A stretch of DNA of 50,228 nt from Pseudoalteromonas sp. MSK9-3 (GCF_003590335.1 NZ_MIET01000006.1:1-50228); one strand, 5' to 3'; shown: positions 34,405-43,725, counted from the first letter of the stretch. Numbers and translations: made by a program. The notes: generated by a model not told the origin, from the letters alone.

Positions 34405-37400
34405 TGCGTTACGCTGAATTATTCTGCCAGAGCAACTTTTCATTTTTACAAGGGGCTTCACACCCAGAGGAGTTGGTTAAGCAGGCTGACTTTTTAGGGT
34501 ATGAAGCGATCGCCATATGTGATGAATGCTCAGTGGCTGGAGTCGTTAGGGCGCATACTGCGATAAAAAAGCATCAGCTGGGCGTTAAGTTGATCATGGG
34601 GAGTTTACTGTGTTTTCAAGACTTAAAAGTGGTGGTGATCTGTCCTGATCGGCAAGCGTACTCAGAGTTATGTCGAGTGATAAGTAATGCACGTAAACGC
34701 AGCGAAAAAGGCCAATATGAATTAGCGCTATGGGATTTGATGTCGATAAAACACGGTATTGTTATTTGGTTACCCAGTTTTTCTAAGCGAGATCATCATT
34801 GGGCAAAGTGGCTACAACAACACTATGGCGAACGTTTATGGATTGGTGTACAGCGGCACTTGTTACACAATGATGATGCGTATTTAGCCCACTGTGAACG
34901 ATTAAGCGAGCACTATTCATTACCAATGAGTGCATGTGGGGGCGTATTAATGCACAGCGCGACACGGCAACGACTGCAACATGTTTTAAGTGCAATAAAG
35001 CGCGGCACATCCGTTAAAAAAATGGGGGCTGCATTATTGTGTAACACAGAGCGTTCTTTGAGAAGTCGAGCAAAGCTCACTAGGTTATTTAAAGCGCAGT
35101 GGATAGAAAACACCCTGGTTATAGCACAGCGCTGCGAATTCTCTCTTGATACATTACGTTATGAGTATCCAAGTGAGTTGGTACCAGAGTCAGAAACTGC
35201 AATTGGATATTTACGATTTTTGGTTGAAAAAGGTAAACAGTGCCGCTTTCCTGAGGGGGTACCTGAGAACATTGAAAAGATAATTACCAAAGAGTTGAGC
35301 CTAATTGATTCGCTTAATTATGCGCACTTTTTTCTGACTATTCATGATGTTGTTATGTTCGCTAAACAACAAGGTATTTTATATCAAGGGCGAGGGTCGG
35401 CCGCTAATTCTGTTGTATGCTATTGCTTAGAAATTACTTCCGTAGACCCTCGACAAATCTCGGTACTGTTTGAGCGCTTTATTAGTAAAGAGAGAAATGA
35501 GCCACCAGATATTGATGTGGATTTCGAACATGAACGCAGAGAAGAGGTGATCCAATATATTTATAAAAAGTATGGTCGTGAACGCGCTGCATTAGCAGCA
35601 ACTGTTGTGAGTTATCGCTTTAAAAGTGCGGTACGCGATGTGGGTAAGGCATTAGGCATAGATGCGACCCAGTTAGAGTATTTTATAAAAAATATAAACC
35701 GGCGTGATAGGCAACAGCATTGGCAAACACAAATTGTGGAGTTAGGTTTAGATCCGAATGGATCACAAGGTCAGCTCTTTATTGAGCTAGTTGATGAGAT
35801 AATTGGTTTTCCTAGGCACTTATCACAACATGTGGGTGGCTTTGTGATTTCAGCTGGGCCTTTATATGAGCTTGTGCCTGTAGAAAACGCCAGTATGGCT
35901 GAACGCAGCGTGATTCAATGGGATAAAGATGATTTAGAAAGCTTGTCATTACTAAAAGTAGACATATTAGCATTAGGGATGCTTAGCGCAATTCGTAAAG
36001 CTTTTCAGCAAATAGCGTTGCATGTAGGGCATCGCTGGGAAATTGCAGATATAACACGTTTGCAAGACGATGCTCAAGTATATGGTATGTTGCAAAATGC
36101 AGATACTGTTGGGGTTTTTCAGGTTGAGTCACGTGCACAAATGAGTATGTTGCCGCGTTTAAAACCAGCTTGTTATTATGACCTTGTGATCCAGATTGCC
36201 ATTGTACGACCTGGGCCTATTCAAGGCGACATGGTGCATCCTTTTTTAAAACGCCGTAATGGTCAAGAGCCAGTCACTTACCCTTCAAAAGCAGTAGAAG
36301 AAGTACTGTCTCGGACGATGGGTGTACCCATATTTCAAGAACAAGTGATTAAATTAGCGATGGTTGCTGCAGGGTTTAGCGGAGGAGAGGCGGATCAATT
36401 ACGCCGTGCTATGGCCGCATGGAAAAAGTCTGGTGAACTTATGCAATTTAAAAATAAATTGATCACAGGGATGCAGAAGAGAGGGTATAGCACGGCATAT
36501 GCAGAACAAATTTTTGCGCAAATATGTGGCTTTGGTGAATATGGTTTTCCGGAAAGTCATTCAGCCTCCTTTGCGGTATTAGCCTATGTTTCTGCTTGGT
36601 TAAAGTACTATTACCCGGCTTTTTTTTATTGCTCACTGTTAAATAGCTTACCAATGGGGTTTTATAGTGCGTCACAGCTATGCCAAGATGCTAAGCGCCA
36701 TCATGTCATTATATTACCAATCTGTATTAATCACTCAAATTACGACCACAGTGTTTGTGAAAGTAAAGGGCAGTATGTGATCCGGTTAGGGTTAAGATTA
36801 ATAAAGGGTCTGAGAGCTAATATTGCACACGCACTCATTATTCAGAGGCCTCAAGGTGGATATACCAGTTGTGCACAGCTACAAAACTTAGGGCATGGAC
36901 AAAGTGCAATAGCAGCTTTGGCATCAGCAAATGCGCTGCATGCATTTACTGATGGCCGTTATAGTGCTCGCTGGGAAATTATGAATAAAGAAACGGAACT
37001 GCCATTATTTAAAAACATAGAAAACAATAATGTGTCAGACAATGTACAAAAATCACTTATAGCGCCGGTAGGAGAGGCAACTGAAATTGATGATTTAGTG
37101 GAAGATTATCAAGCTATTGGTCTCACATTAAATAAGCACCTTATCTCATTGTTGGATGAATCAGGGCGATTACCCCGCTTTACCCGAGCGCGCGATTTGA
37201 TTCATTTACAGCACAAATCTTGGGTAAAAGTGATTGGTCTTGTAACGGGTAAACAGTCACCAGGTACCGCCAAAGGGGTGACTTTTTTTACCTTAGAAGA
37301 TGATAGTGGCAATATTAATGTAGTGATATGGTCAGGCACTGCCAGAGCACAAAAACAGGCTTATTTGAGTGCTAAGCTGTTAGAAGTACAGGGGACAGTT

Positions 37401-37472
37401 GAAAAAGAAGGCGAAGTTATTCATGTAATTGCTGGTCGTTTGACCAATCTGAGTGAGCTTTTAAATCGCTAG
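34404..37472 (+). CDS. dnaE2: DnaE2, error-prone DNA polymerase III alpha subunit
   Basis: 1022 residues, normal for DnaE2. The PHP domain opens with YAELFCQSNFSFLQGASHPEE. The polymerase palm has GRGSAANSVVCYCLEIT (about 329-345) and PDIDVDF (about 368-374), which carry catalytic Asp residues. An OB-fold domain (WVKVIGLVTGKQ, TFFTLEDDSGNINVVIW) lies near 930-980. The ATG at 34404 shares one base with the imuB stop (TGATG). It copies damaged templates with low fidelity during the SOS response, with ImuA and ImuB. The gene ends the operon; no clear terminator was seen before the next gene at 37583. Confidence 0.94.
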   Translation: MRYAELFCQSNFSFLQGASHPEELVKQADFLGYEAIAICDECSVAGVVRAHTAIKKHQLGVKLIMGSLLCFQDLKVVVICPDRQAYSELCRVISNARKRSEKGQYELALWDLMSIKHGIVIWLPSFSKRDHHWAKWLQQHYGERLWIGVQRHLLHNDDAYLAHCERLSEHYSLPMSACGGVLMHSATRQRLQHVLSAIKRGTSVKKMGAALLCNTERSLRSRAKLTRLFKAQWIENTLVIAQRCEFSLDTLRYEYPSELVPESETAIGYLRFLVEKGKQCRFPEGVPENIEKIITKELSLIDSLNYAHFFLTIHDVVMFAKQQGILYQGRGSAANSVVCYCLEITSVDPRQISVLFERFISKERNEPPDIDVDFEHERREEVIQYIYKKYGRERAALAATVVSYRFKSAVRDVGKALGIDATQLEYFIKNINRRDRQQHWQTQIVELGLDPNGSQGQLFIELVDEIIGFPRHLSQHVGGFVISAGPLYELVPVENASMAERSVIQWDKDDLESLSLLKVDILALGMLSAIRKAFQQIALHVGHRWEIADITRLQDDAQVYGMLQNADTVGVFQVESRAQMSMLPRLKPACYYDLVIQIAIVRPGPIQGDMVHPFLKRRNGQEPVTYPSKAVEEVLSRTMGVPIFQEQVIKLAMVAAGFSGGEADQLRRAMAAWKKSGELMQFKNKLITGMQKRGYSTAYAEQIFAQICGFGEYGFPESHSASFAVLAYVSAWLKYYYPAFFYCSLLNSLPMGFYSASQLCQDAKRHHVIILPICINHSNYDHSVCESKGQYVIRLGLRLIKGLRANIAHALIIQRPQGGYTSCAQLQNLGHGQSAIAALASANALHAFTDGRYSARWEIMNKETELPLFKNIENNNVSDNVQKSLIAPVGEATEIDDLVEDYQAIGLTLNKHLISLLDESGRLPRFTRARDLIHLQHKSWVKVIGLVTGKQSPGTAKGVTFFTLEDDSGNINVVIWSGTARAQKQAYLSAKLLEVQGTVEKEGEVIHVIAGRLTNLSELLNR

Positions 37473-37582
37473 AGTGCTTATTATACTATTTAGCCCTGTG
37501 TAAGCGACTGTAATAGCTATTGTTGCATATTTTGATAGATTAAATCTTTATATAAGAATTGCGTATATTGGAAAGGATGAGT

Positions 37583-38878
37583 ATGGAAAACGTTAGCCTT
37601 GGTAAATATAAAACTGCCGTAACTCAGTTACTGAATGAAGCGCCCTGCGCGGGCACAATGGCCCCTTATATTAACGATCTATTGAATTACTTATCGGATA
37701 AAACAGGGGTTTGTGCTGATTATGACATGAATGACTGGGACGATGCGAAAACGGCAAAAGGGGTGGCGATTTCACCTGTGCAAGCAGCGAAGTGTTTACA
37801 AGAAACGCTACGTAGTCAAAAGTTTATGCAAGGGGTAAAGCGAGCGATTGAAGATAGGTTAAATTGCAGTGATGATAACATCCATGTGCTTTACGCTGGC
37901 ACTGGACCATATGCTACCTTGTTGCTGCCATTACTTTGCGTATTAAAATTAGACAGAGTCAAAGCCACGCTGATTGATATTCACCCAGAGAATATTGACG
38001 CGGTAAAAACGTTAATTAATCACTTTGATGTAACCAATAATATTACAGACGTTGTGTGTGCCGATGCCACACAGTGGCAAGCCACAGAGCCTCAAGTATT
38101 TGATATTATTATTTCTGAAACGATGACCGCATTATTAAAACGAGAGCCTCAAGTCTTTATTTTTGCGCATTTATCTCAATATTTAAAACCCTCAGGTGTC
38201 CTGATCCCTGAAGAGGTGTCTTTAAAATCTTGGCTAGTTAACCAAGCAGAGACAGACCATTTATTGGGTGAGTTTTTTAAATTGGATATAAACCAATCGC
38301 GTGCGTTGCATGAGGGCGACACCAGCGCCTTTTCAGGGGCGCAGCTTATACCTGAGGGATTCGAAACGGGCTATCGCTTTAAGCTCACCACAGACATTAA
38401 AGTGTATGATTCAATCTACCTTACAGAGAGAGAATGTAGCTTAAATATTCCTCTGACCTTTTTACCACATAAAGCAGTATTAAAGGGGGGGGAGACAGTA
38501 AGCTTTGAGTACGTCAACCCGCAAAGTGCCGACTTTATATTTACATTCCCAAGTGACGATAAGCCTAAAACTGAATTAGAGCTATCTAGCTATGATGTAG
38601 AAATGGGGAATGGTTTAAAGCTTATCAAGCGTGTGTATGAGCGTGCACAAATGAATAAAAATGGTTCAAAACATGCTATACCAGAACAAGAATGGCAAGC
38701 GCAGGTGAAATTGTTTGAGTTATTGGGGATTTCTATCCATAGGGGAGTTGAAGCATTATATGAACATGAGTCATTTGCTTTGTTCGAAAGTTGGCTCACT
38801 GCGCAGTATGATGCGTTAAATAAACCGCCAGCAATAGAGGCAGTAAACGACCAAGTGATGCGTTGCTTAGCAGAGTGA
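37583..38878 (+). CDS. Class I SAM-dependent methyltransferase, PRMT-like
   Basis: The start at 37583 has GAAAGGA 5 nt upstream; earlier in-frame starts (37559, 37577) overlap that site. The SAM-binding motif I is HVLYAGTGPYA (about 100-110). Motif post-I is TLIDIHPENI, motif II DVVCADATQW, and FDIIISETMTALLKREPQ resembles the double-E loop of protein arginine methyltransferases. A beta-rich C-terminal part (about 220-400, VLIPEEVSLKSWL then TYRFKLTTDI-like strands) fits a PRMT barrel. It may methylate a protein or small molecule; the substrate is unknown. There are no obvious partners, though AhpD-like and oxygenase genes follow within 2.5 kb on the same strand. Confidence 0.8.
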   Translation: MENVSLGKYKTAVTQLLNEAPCAGTMAPYINDLLNYLSDKTGVCADYDMNDWDDAKTAKGVAISPVQAAKCLQETLRSQKFMQGVKRAIEDRLNCSDDNIHVLYAGTGPYATLLLPLLCVLKLDRVKATLIDIHPENIDAVKTLINHFDVTNNITDVVCADATQWQATEPQVFDIIISETMTALLKREPQVFIFAHLSQYLKPSGVLIPEEVSLKSWLVNQAETDHLLGEFFKLDINQSRALHEGDTSAFSGAQLIPEGFETGYRFKLTTDIKVYDSIYLTERECSLNIPLTFLPHKAVLKGGETVSFEYVNPQSADFIFTFPSDDKPKTELELSSYDVEMGNGLKLIKRVYERAQMNKNGSKHAIPEQEWQAQVKLFELLGISIHRGVEALYEHESFALFESWLTAQYDALNKPPAIEAVNDQVMRCLAE

Positions 38879-38950
38879 TACTTTTACCAAGGTATGTTGG
38901 CTTGCTTAGGCTCAGAGTAACTTTCTAAGTAATGTACTGGACCATGATGC

Positions 38951-38981
38951 CAGCCCTTCGAGTATGAGCTTCGTAGGGCTG
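38951..38981 (+). terminator. Weak hairpin after the methyltransferase gene
   Basis: Stem CAGCCCT / AGGGCTG with a 17-nt loop. No U-tract follows, so its role as a terminator is uncertain. Confidence 0.35.
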
Positions 38982-39130
38982 AATGAACGTCCAGCGTAAA
39001 TTTTAATTTATCGTTCATATTTGTCTTTGCAATTCATCTTAGTATTGTCGTTACTGTCTATGTCGATTTTATTCAATACGTTTAGATAGCGTGCGGGTTA
39101 CTTTATGGCTTTAACCATAAGGACAATAAA

Positions 39131-39565
39131 ATGAATTCGATAAATTACCATCAGTTGGCCCCAAACGCGTTAAATATTCTCTTGCAGCAAGAGGCGTATT
39201 TAAAAAGTGCATTCAATGATTCACAATGGCTTAGCCTAACATTATGGGATTTGGTCAAAATGAGAGTGTCACAAATGAATCGTTGCGCATATTGTATTGA
39301 GATGCACAGTCAAAGTGCATTAGCACAAGGAGAGTCTGTAGAGCGCCTACTTGCTTTGAATGCCTGGCAAAATTCTTCATTATTTACTAAAAGTGAAAAA
39401 GCGATACTCCATTGGGCTGAACGTATAACAAATAATGCAGAGGTAGGCAGTGAGGAATTATCAGAATTACGAGAGCACCTTGATGAGCGTTCAATATGTG
39501 ACTTAACCTTTGCTATTAATGCGATTAATAGTTGGAATAGGGTTGCAAGGGCCTTCAACCCCTAA
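39131..39565 (+). CDS. AhpD-like carboxymuconolactone decarboxylase family protein
   Basis: 144 residues with the AhpD redox motif CAYCIEMH (Cys52, Cys55, His59). The preceding helix (LWDLVKMRVSQMNR) and following region (LTKSEKAILHWAERIT) match the family fold, which forms multimers in the cytoplasm. Members are alkylhydroperoxidase-type peroxidases. The AraC-family gene starts 20 bp downstream on the same strand, a common pairing in which the regulator controls the enzyme. AAGGA lies upstream of the ATG. Confidence 0.88.
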   Translation: MNSINYHQLAPNALNILLQQEAYLKSAFNDSQWLSLTLWDLVKMRVSQMNRCAYCIEMHSQSALAQGESVERLLALNAWQNSSLFTKSEKAILHWAERITNNAEVGSEELSELREHLDERSICDLTFAINAINSWNRVARAFNP

Positions 39566-39585
39566 ATTAGGATGGTAAAGACACA

Positions 39586-40371
39586 ATGAAAATGTTGGTG
39601 CAACATAGTGATGGCTTAGATTTACAGGTCTACTTTCCACAAGGAATATTAGCAAAGTATGTGCAAGGTATTTGGATTGCTGCACATCAAGGTGTTGATA
39701 CCAACAATGTTACACGGTATTTAAAAGCAAATGGATGTAACGCTATTACGTTTTGTTTAAAAGGCCATATCGCATTTGATTCTGTAAAATATGCACAGGG
39801 TGTTTATTTACAGCCCGCCACTCTTCAGGCAAAAGGAATGACTTTTACTTCAAACACGCTTGCAGTAGGGGTTTGTTTACAACCCGGTGCTATGTCACTG
39901 TTTTCACCGTTACCTAACGAAGTAACGTGCGCAGGTAAAACACAAGATGATAAGACCCCCAATTTGAGAGTCTGCTTTGATATGCTACAAACTGTGCATA
40001 CCCCTTACGCGTTATTAACGTGTTTATATAGGTATTTTATGTCTATTTTTGCACAGACGGCTGATTTTAATCCCACTTTGTTACGTGTGCTGCCATATTT
40101 TAGTGAGCCTAAATCATTGCAGAGTATTGCAGCTGGGTTACCTGTTGGGCAACGTCAACTTGAAAGGGTTTTTAAGCAAGCAATGGGGATCACCGCTAAA
40201 CAATATCAGCGTATAGTACGGGTAAATAAAGCGGTACAATACTTGAGATGTAATCCCTCTGCCAATTTAATTGCTGTTGCTTACGAATTTGGCTATTCAG
40301 ACCAAGCGCATATGACGAGAGAGTTTAAGTCTTTTACACACTACACACCAAGCTATTATATACGTGACTAG
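39586..40371 (+). CDS. AraC-family transcriptional regulator
   Basis: 261 residues with a C-terminal HTH pair (about 165-258): LQSIAAGLPVGQRQLERVFK and IAVAYEFGYSDQAHMTREFK, then YTPSYYIRD. The N-terminal domain (about 1-150, YFPQGILAKYVQGIWIA) resembles the DUF6597-type sensing domain. It is cotranscribed with the AhpD-like gene, 20 bp away, and probably regulates it and itself. The ligand is unknown. Confidence 0.88.
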   Translation: MKMLVQHSDGLDLQVYFPQGILAKYVQGIWIAAHQGVDTNNVTRYLKANGCNAITFCLKGHIAFDSVKYAQGVYLQPATLQAKGMTFTSNTLAVGVCLQPGAMSLFSPLPNEVTCAGKTQDDKTPNLRVCFDMLQTVHTPYALLTCLYRYFMSIFAQTADFNPTLLRVLPYFSEPKSLQSIAAGLPVGQRQLERVFKQAMGITAKQYQRIVRVNKAVQYLRCNPSANLIAVAYEFGYSDQAHMTREFKSFTHYTPSYYIRD

Positions 40372-40522
40372 CATGTAATTTTCGCTGTTAAAAACTAAAC
40401 AATACCACTGAAATCGTCAATAAACCTCTCTCGCTGTAATGCTCTGTAATTGCTGATAACGCGTAATGTCTCTAACCTATTTGCATTGAGAGACAAATCG
40501 TTAATTATGTTAGGTGATGAGA

Positions 40523-40708
40523 ATGAATATTCACAAAGGATATGTTGATAGTGATGAAACAGAAGGTTATTTCCAGCCCCTTTCCTATTTTATTAGCGAG
40601 AAACACGCTGACTCACCGAAGCCAGTAGATGATATAACACGTTTGGGGTCTCTTAAGCTCTTTGAACACATCGTACAAGGCTTGAATTGTCAGGAGGTGA
40701 ACTCATGA
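40523..40708 (+). CDS. Small ORF (61 residues) coupled to a 2OG-Fe(II) oxygenase gene
   Basis: Starts at the ATG at 40523, with TAGGTGA about 5 nt upstream; GTG 40514 and ATG 40517 are earlier in-frame options. The protein is MNIHKGYVDSDETEGYFQPL at its N-terminus and is acidic. It has no signal peptide or hydrophobic helix. The C-terminal part (RLGSLKLFEHIVQGLNCQEV) looks helical. The stop codon overlaps the oxygenase start as ATGA, so translation is coupled, and the oxygenase has a perfect SD (AGGAGGTGA) inside this ORF. It is either a substrate peptide, a partner protein or a translational leader. No family is recognised. Confidence 0.6.
   Translation: MNIHKGYVDSDETEGYFQPLSYFISEKHADSPKPVDDITRLGSLKLFEHIVQGLNCQEVNS
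40692..40700 (+). promoter_or_regulatory. Perfect Shine-Dalgarno sequence deciding the oxygenase start
   Basis: AGGAGGTGA is fully complementary to the 16S rRNA tail and lies 4 nt before the ATG at 40705. This argues for 40705 over the TTG at 40687. Confidence 0.85.
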
Positions 40709-41433
40709 TAAGTGTGACGCCTAGCACCTTAGAACTGAATAAAGTCTTTGTCGATGAAAGTTTGATCCGTGCTTGTATGTGCTCGCATGCCCCCCTCAAA
40801 AATTGGCTATTACTTGATTTTGATGTTCTGCAGTATCCATTTGCAGAGCTTATGACACAGCGTATTCTAAAGTGCGATAATATCGACAAATACCATGAAG
40901 CCATTATTGAACAAAGAGCGCAGTTTGGGATGCCAGAGCAGCTATTTGCACAAGATAATTTGTTCTTTAAAGAGATGATCCAAAACCAAGCTGAGGGTGC
41001 TGGTTTAGTGACGTTGTATCAGCGCTTTGTGAATGAGTATTTAGCACATAAAGTCGCACATTCGCTCAATTTTGATACGCGTCCAGATATACGGGTCCAT
41101 TTACCAACCACTCGGCCAGTCAGTGAGTTTCATGATGATTACTCAATGACGCATAATTTCGAAGAAATTAATATGTGGTTGCCCTTGGGTGATACTCAAG
41201 GAACATCAACACTCTGGTTGGAGTCAGATTATGGCACTGGAAAAGCACAGCCAATAGATGTTAAATACGGACAAGTCTTGTTATTTGATGGTGGGATACT
41301 GAAACATGGTAGTCGTAAGAATGACTCGAATAACACACGGATCAGTTTGGAAGCAAAGTTGTCTTTAACTGGTTCTACTGAGCGTGCTGATGCCGTCCAT
41401 TTATTAGATCGGTTTAGTTTCGTACAAGGGTAA
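40705..41433 (+). CDS. 2OG-Fe(II) oxygenase superfamily protein, StrG-like
   Basis: 242 residues. The iron ligands appear as HDD (His143 and Asp145 in EFHDDYSMTH) and His201 (LKHGS), with Arg212 (NNTRISLE) at the 2-oxoglutarate position. The segment EINMWLPLGDTQGTSTLWLES matches the double-stranded beta helix core of StrG-type enzymes, known from streptomycin biosynthesis clusters. It probably hydroxylates or otherwise oxidises an unknown substrate, perhaps the 61-residue product of the coupled upstream ORF. Its strong SD is described at 40692. It is followed by a 9-bp perfect hairpin at 41442-41466. Confidence 0.8.
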   Translation: MISVTPSTLELNKVFVDESLIRACMCSHAPLKNWLLLDFDVLQYPFAELMTQRILKCDNIDKYHEAIIEQRAQFGMPEQLFAQDNLFFKEMIQNQAEGAGLVTLYQRFVNEYLAHKVAHSLNFDTRPDIRVHLPTTRPVSEFHDDYSMTHNFEEINMWLPLGDTQGTSTLWLESDYGTGKAQPIDVKYGQVLLFDGGILKHGSRKNDSNNTRISLEAKLSLTGSTERADAVHLLDRFSFVQG

Positions 41434-41441
41434 ATAAGGCT

Positions 41442-41466
41442 GTGCACAAACATAATATTTGTGCAC
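41442..41466 (+). terminator. Hairpin after the oxygenase gene
   Basis: Perfect 9-bp stem GTGCACAAA / TTTGTGCAC with a 7-nt loop. The following sequence (GGTGTATTTAACC) has only a weak T-tract. Confidence 0.5.
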
Positions 41467-41682
41467 GGTGTATTTAACCTCAGCTCTGGATAGGCGACTT
41501 TGCCCAATAAAGCTATTTTTCTCACTCTCGGCGTTGCTTTCATTTGTAATAGCCCGCTATTACTGCATAAAAGCGCCTTGATATTGAGCAAAATATCATC
41601 ATTGGATTGTACATAAGTTTGTTTTCAAAACATTTTCTATTCCAAAACCCTTATCCAAACCTGAGGTTATTTAGTTTATTTT

Positions 41683-41874
41683 TTAATAATACTGATATGA
41701 ATCACAGTGACATTGCGGATCTGCAATGAGATCATTTTCGGTTAAGGTAAGCTGCTTCTGATTTTGATGGTCATACACTGTTGCAACTTTCAGTATTTCA
41801 TCAATACCAATTACTTCTACTGGATGGTTGTTATATTCAACCCATTCACCGTTTCTGAGCTCTTTTAAGTTCAT
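41683..41874 (-). CDS. Small protein, 63 residues, unknown
   Basis: No signal peptide. The first 40 residues (LRNGEWVEYNNHPVEVIGID and EILKVATVYDHQ) have a beta-barrel-like pattern of alternating hydrophobics, as in small KOW- or SH3-like domains. The C-terminus has two Cys (PQCHCDS) and Tyr-Gln-Tyr-Tyr. GAGG lies 8 nt before the ATG. It stands alone. No family is recognised, and a DNA or RNA-linked role is only a guess from the fold impression. Confidence 0.6.
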   Translation of the reverse strand: MNLKELRNGEWVEYNNHPVEVIGIDEILKVATVYDHQNQKQLTLTENDLIADPQCHCDSYQYY

Positions 41875-42039
41875 TGTGAAGCCTCGCTGTTGTTAATTAA
41901 ACAAGTATAGTACTGGATGGTGAATACACGAACGAATGAGTGTACATTAGGTGATTTAAATACCTAAATAACAGATATATTAGCTGTGCGGGTACAAATT
42001 GAGTTATAAATATCATCTATCTGATGTGATCTAGAGTTG

Positions 42040-43470
42040 TTAATCAAGGCTCAATAGCTCTAATGCTCGATGTGCAGAAGCTATTGCTCCTTCTTGCCAA
42101 CCACTTAGATAGGTTGTGTGATCTCCAGCAAAAATATAGGGTCCATCTTGATGAGAAAACTCGACAATGGGTGGGTTAGACGACCAACCTCCTTTTGAAA
42201 AAGGTGTGTTTTTCCAAGAACGCGAGCAGGCATTATGCGTGTATTCTGTTGCTTCAGGATGAATATGCTGCATTTGAGTTAGTGCGCTATCGACACGTTC
42301 TTGGTTTGACAGGTTGGCAAATCGCTCGCCTGCTGACCCATCAAAAATGTAGCCACCAACCAGTACACCTGATTCTTGACCAAAGCCTGAGGAGGGGTAC
42401 CATAACTGGGTATTATCAGATCCTAACCATGAAATTCCCCCAAAAATATACTCATGGGTTTCCCAAAATCGCTCGGATTGAAAAGCTATTTTTCCTGCTG
42501 AAGTATAATTTGCGTTTTGTATTTCTTGTGCAATAGGTGCCGAGAAATCATGGTCTATATCTTGAAGCACGGTGAGAGGGAGAGTGACAACTATCTGGGC
42601 TGCGGTCATTTTTTTTATCACGCCCTGTTTGTTACGAAAAGTCACTTCAGACCCTGATTGGACTCTTTTTATTGAGAGAACTTCACTGTTGTAGCGTATT
42701 TTTTTGGGGATATTACGGACAAATCCTTTTACGATACGGTCCATCCCACCTACAGGTTGCAACATGGTCGCCTGCTGATCTTTGGATTGCTCAAAATGTA
42801 TTCGCCTTGCCCATTTGTCCAGATGTGGTAAAACTTGCGTGAAGTCTTTACTTGGCTGTGCTTGAGGTGGGGTAAATACTCCGGAATTAGCCTCTGCTCC
42901 TGCTCGTATTGAGCCTGAAAATTGATAATTACTATCCAAGTCCCCAAAGCTTGTTAGCATTTTAAGCATATGGTCGTTATGTTGTGCTGGTAATAGATGT
43001 GATACTAAGTTTTGCTCAATAGCTTGCGCCAGTGTTGATGCAATTAGTCCGCGTTGACTGGTGTAAAGTTCTTTCGATTTTATTGGGGTATTATTGAATG
43101 CGCCATCGATAGAGAAAAATGTATTACGGTTGTCATTAATGATTGGCTCTAAAGGGATTGACAACTCTTTACAGTAACGTAATACACGTTCATGGTGGTG
43201 CGATATTCTAGCTGGTCCAACATTGAAGTATAAGTGCTTGTCTCTATTAAATTCGCAGTATGATGTTCTATCAAATTCTTCTATTTCGCTCCCATGGCGC
43301 AGTGTTTCGTTTCTACCCCCTGGCTTAGAGCGTGCTTCAAGCATTTGGAAGTTAACACCTAACTTACTTAATTCGTATGCTACGCATAACCCTGAAATTC
43401 CCGCGCCGAGGATCAATATATCATGGTGTTTGTCAGGGCTATTTATTTGATTATCTCGCCATTCTTGCAA
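42040..43470 (-). CDS. FAD-dependent amine oxidase (monoamine oxidase family); leader interrupted
   Basis: From a TTG at 43470 the frame gives 476 residues. The Rossmann motif GAGISG (22-27) follows beta-strand DILIL, and GGR (51-53) is the second FAD contact. Near the C-terminus, IFAGDHTTYLSGWQEGAIAS (about 448-467) is the flavin-binding end typical of MAO and L-amino-acid oxidases. The reading frame actually continues upstream to an ATG at 43575 that would encode a Tat-like signal, but an amber codon at 43555-43557 breaks it. If translation starts at 43470 the enzyme would stay in the cytoplasm. The gene follows the chitinase gene on the same strand, behind a hairpin. Confidence 0.82.
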   Translation of the reverse strand: MQEWRDNQINSPDKHHDILILGAGISGLCVAYELSKLGVNFQMLEARSKPGGRNETLRHGSEIEEFDRTSYCEFNRDKHLYFNVGPARISHHHERVLRYCKELSIPLEPIINDNRNTFFSIDGAFNNTPIKSKELYTSQRGLIASTLAQAIEQNLVSHLLPAQHNDHMLKMLTSFGDLDSNYQFSGSIRAGAEANSGVFTPPQAQPSKDFTQVLPHLDKWARRIHFEQSKDQQATMLQPVGGMDRIVKGFVRNIPKKIRYNSEVLSIKRVQSGSEVTFRNKQGVIKKMTAAQIVVTLPLTVLQDIDHDFSAPIAQEIQNANYTSAGKIAFQSERFWETHEYIFGGISWLGSDNTQLWYPSSGFGQESGVLVGGYIFDGSAGERFANLSNQERVDSALTQMQHIHPEATEYTHNACSRSWKNTPFSKGGWSSNPPIVEFSHQDGPYIFAGDHTTYLSGWQEGAIASAHRALELLSLD

Positions 43471-43575
43471 GTTAAAAGGTTCTAGTGTGTCATCTGCGAG
43501 TGCTTGGGTTGAAAAAGCACTCGCAAGCGTTGCTGTAATGACTTGTTTAATAAGCTATCTTCTGTTTTTATTCAT
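43471..43575 (-). pseudogene. Interrupted signal peptide of the amine oxidase
   Basis: In frame with the oxidase, the sequence reads MNKNRR, then TAG, then LIKQVITATLASAFSTQALA. This is an export signal with a twin-arginine start and an ALA cleavage site. Replacing the stop by Gln (TAG from CAG) would restore NRRQLIK, a Tat motif. AAGAG lies about 9 nt before the ATG. Confidence 0.8.
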
Positions 43576-43725
43576 TCTGTTAAACTCTTTTTTAGAAACA
43601 GGTCAATTGGTTAAGTTTTGAATGATGTTGGTAAACTTTATATGGTGGGTAGTCCTGTAAAACGAATATGGATGAGGTGTTACCCATATTTGATTAAGTG
43701 CAGTGGGCTGAATAAATAAAGCTAA

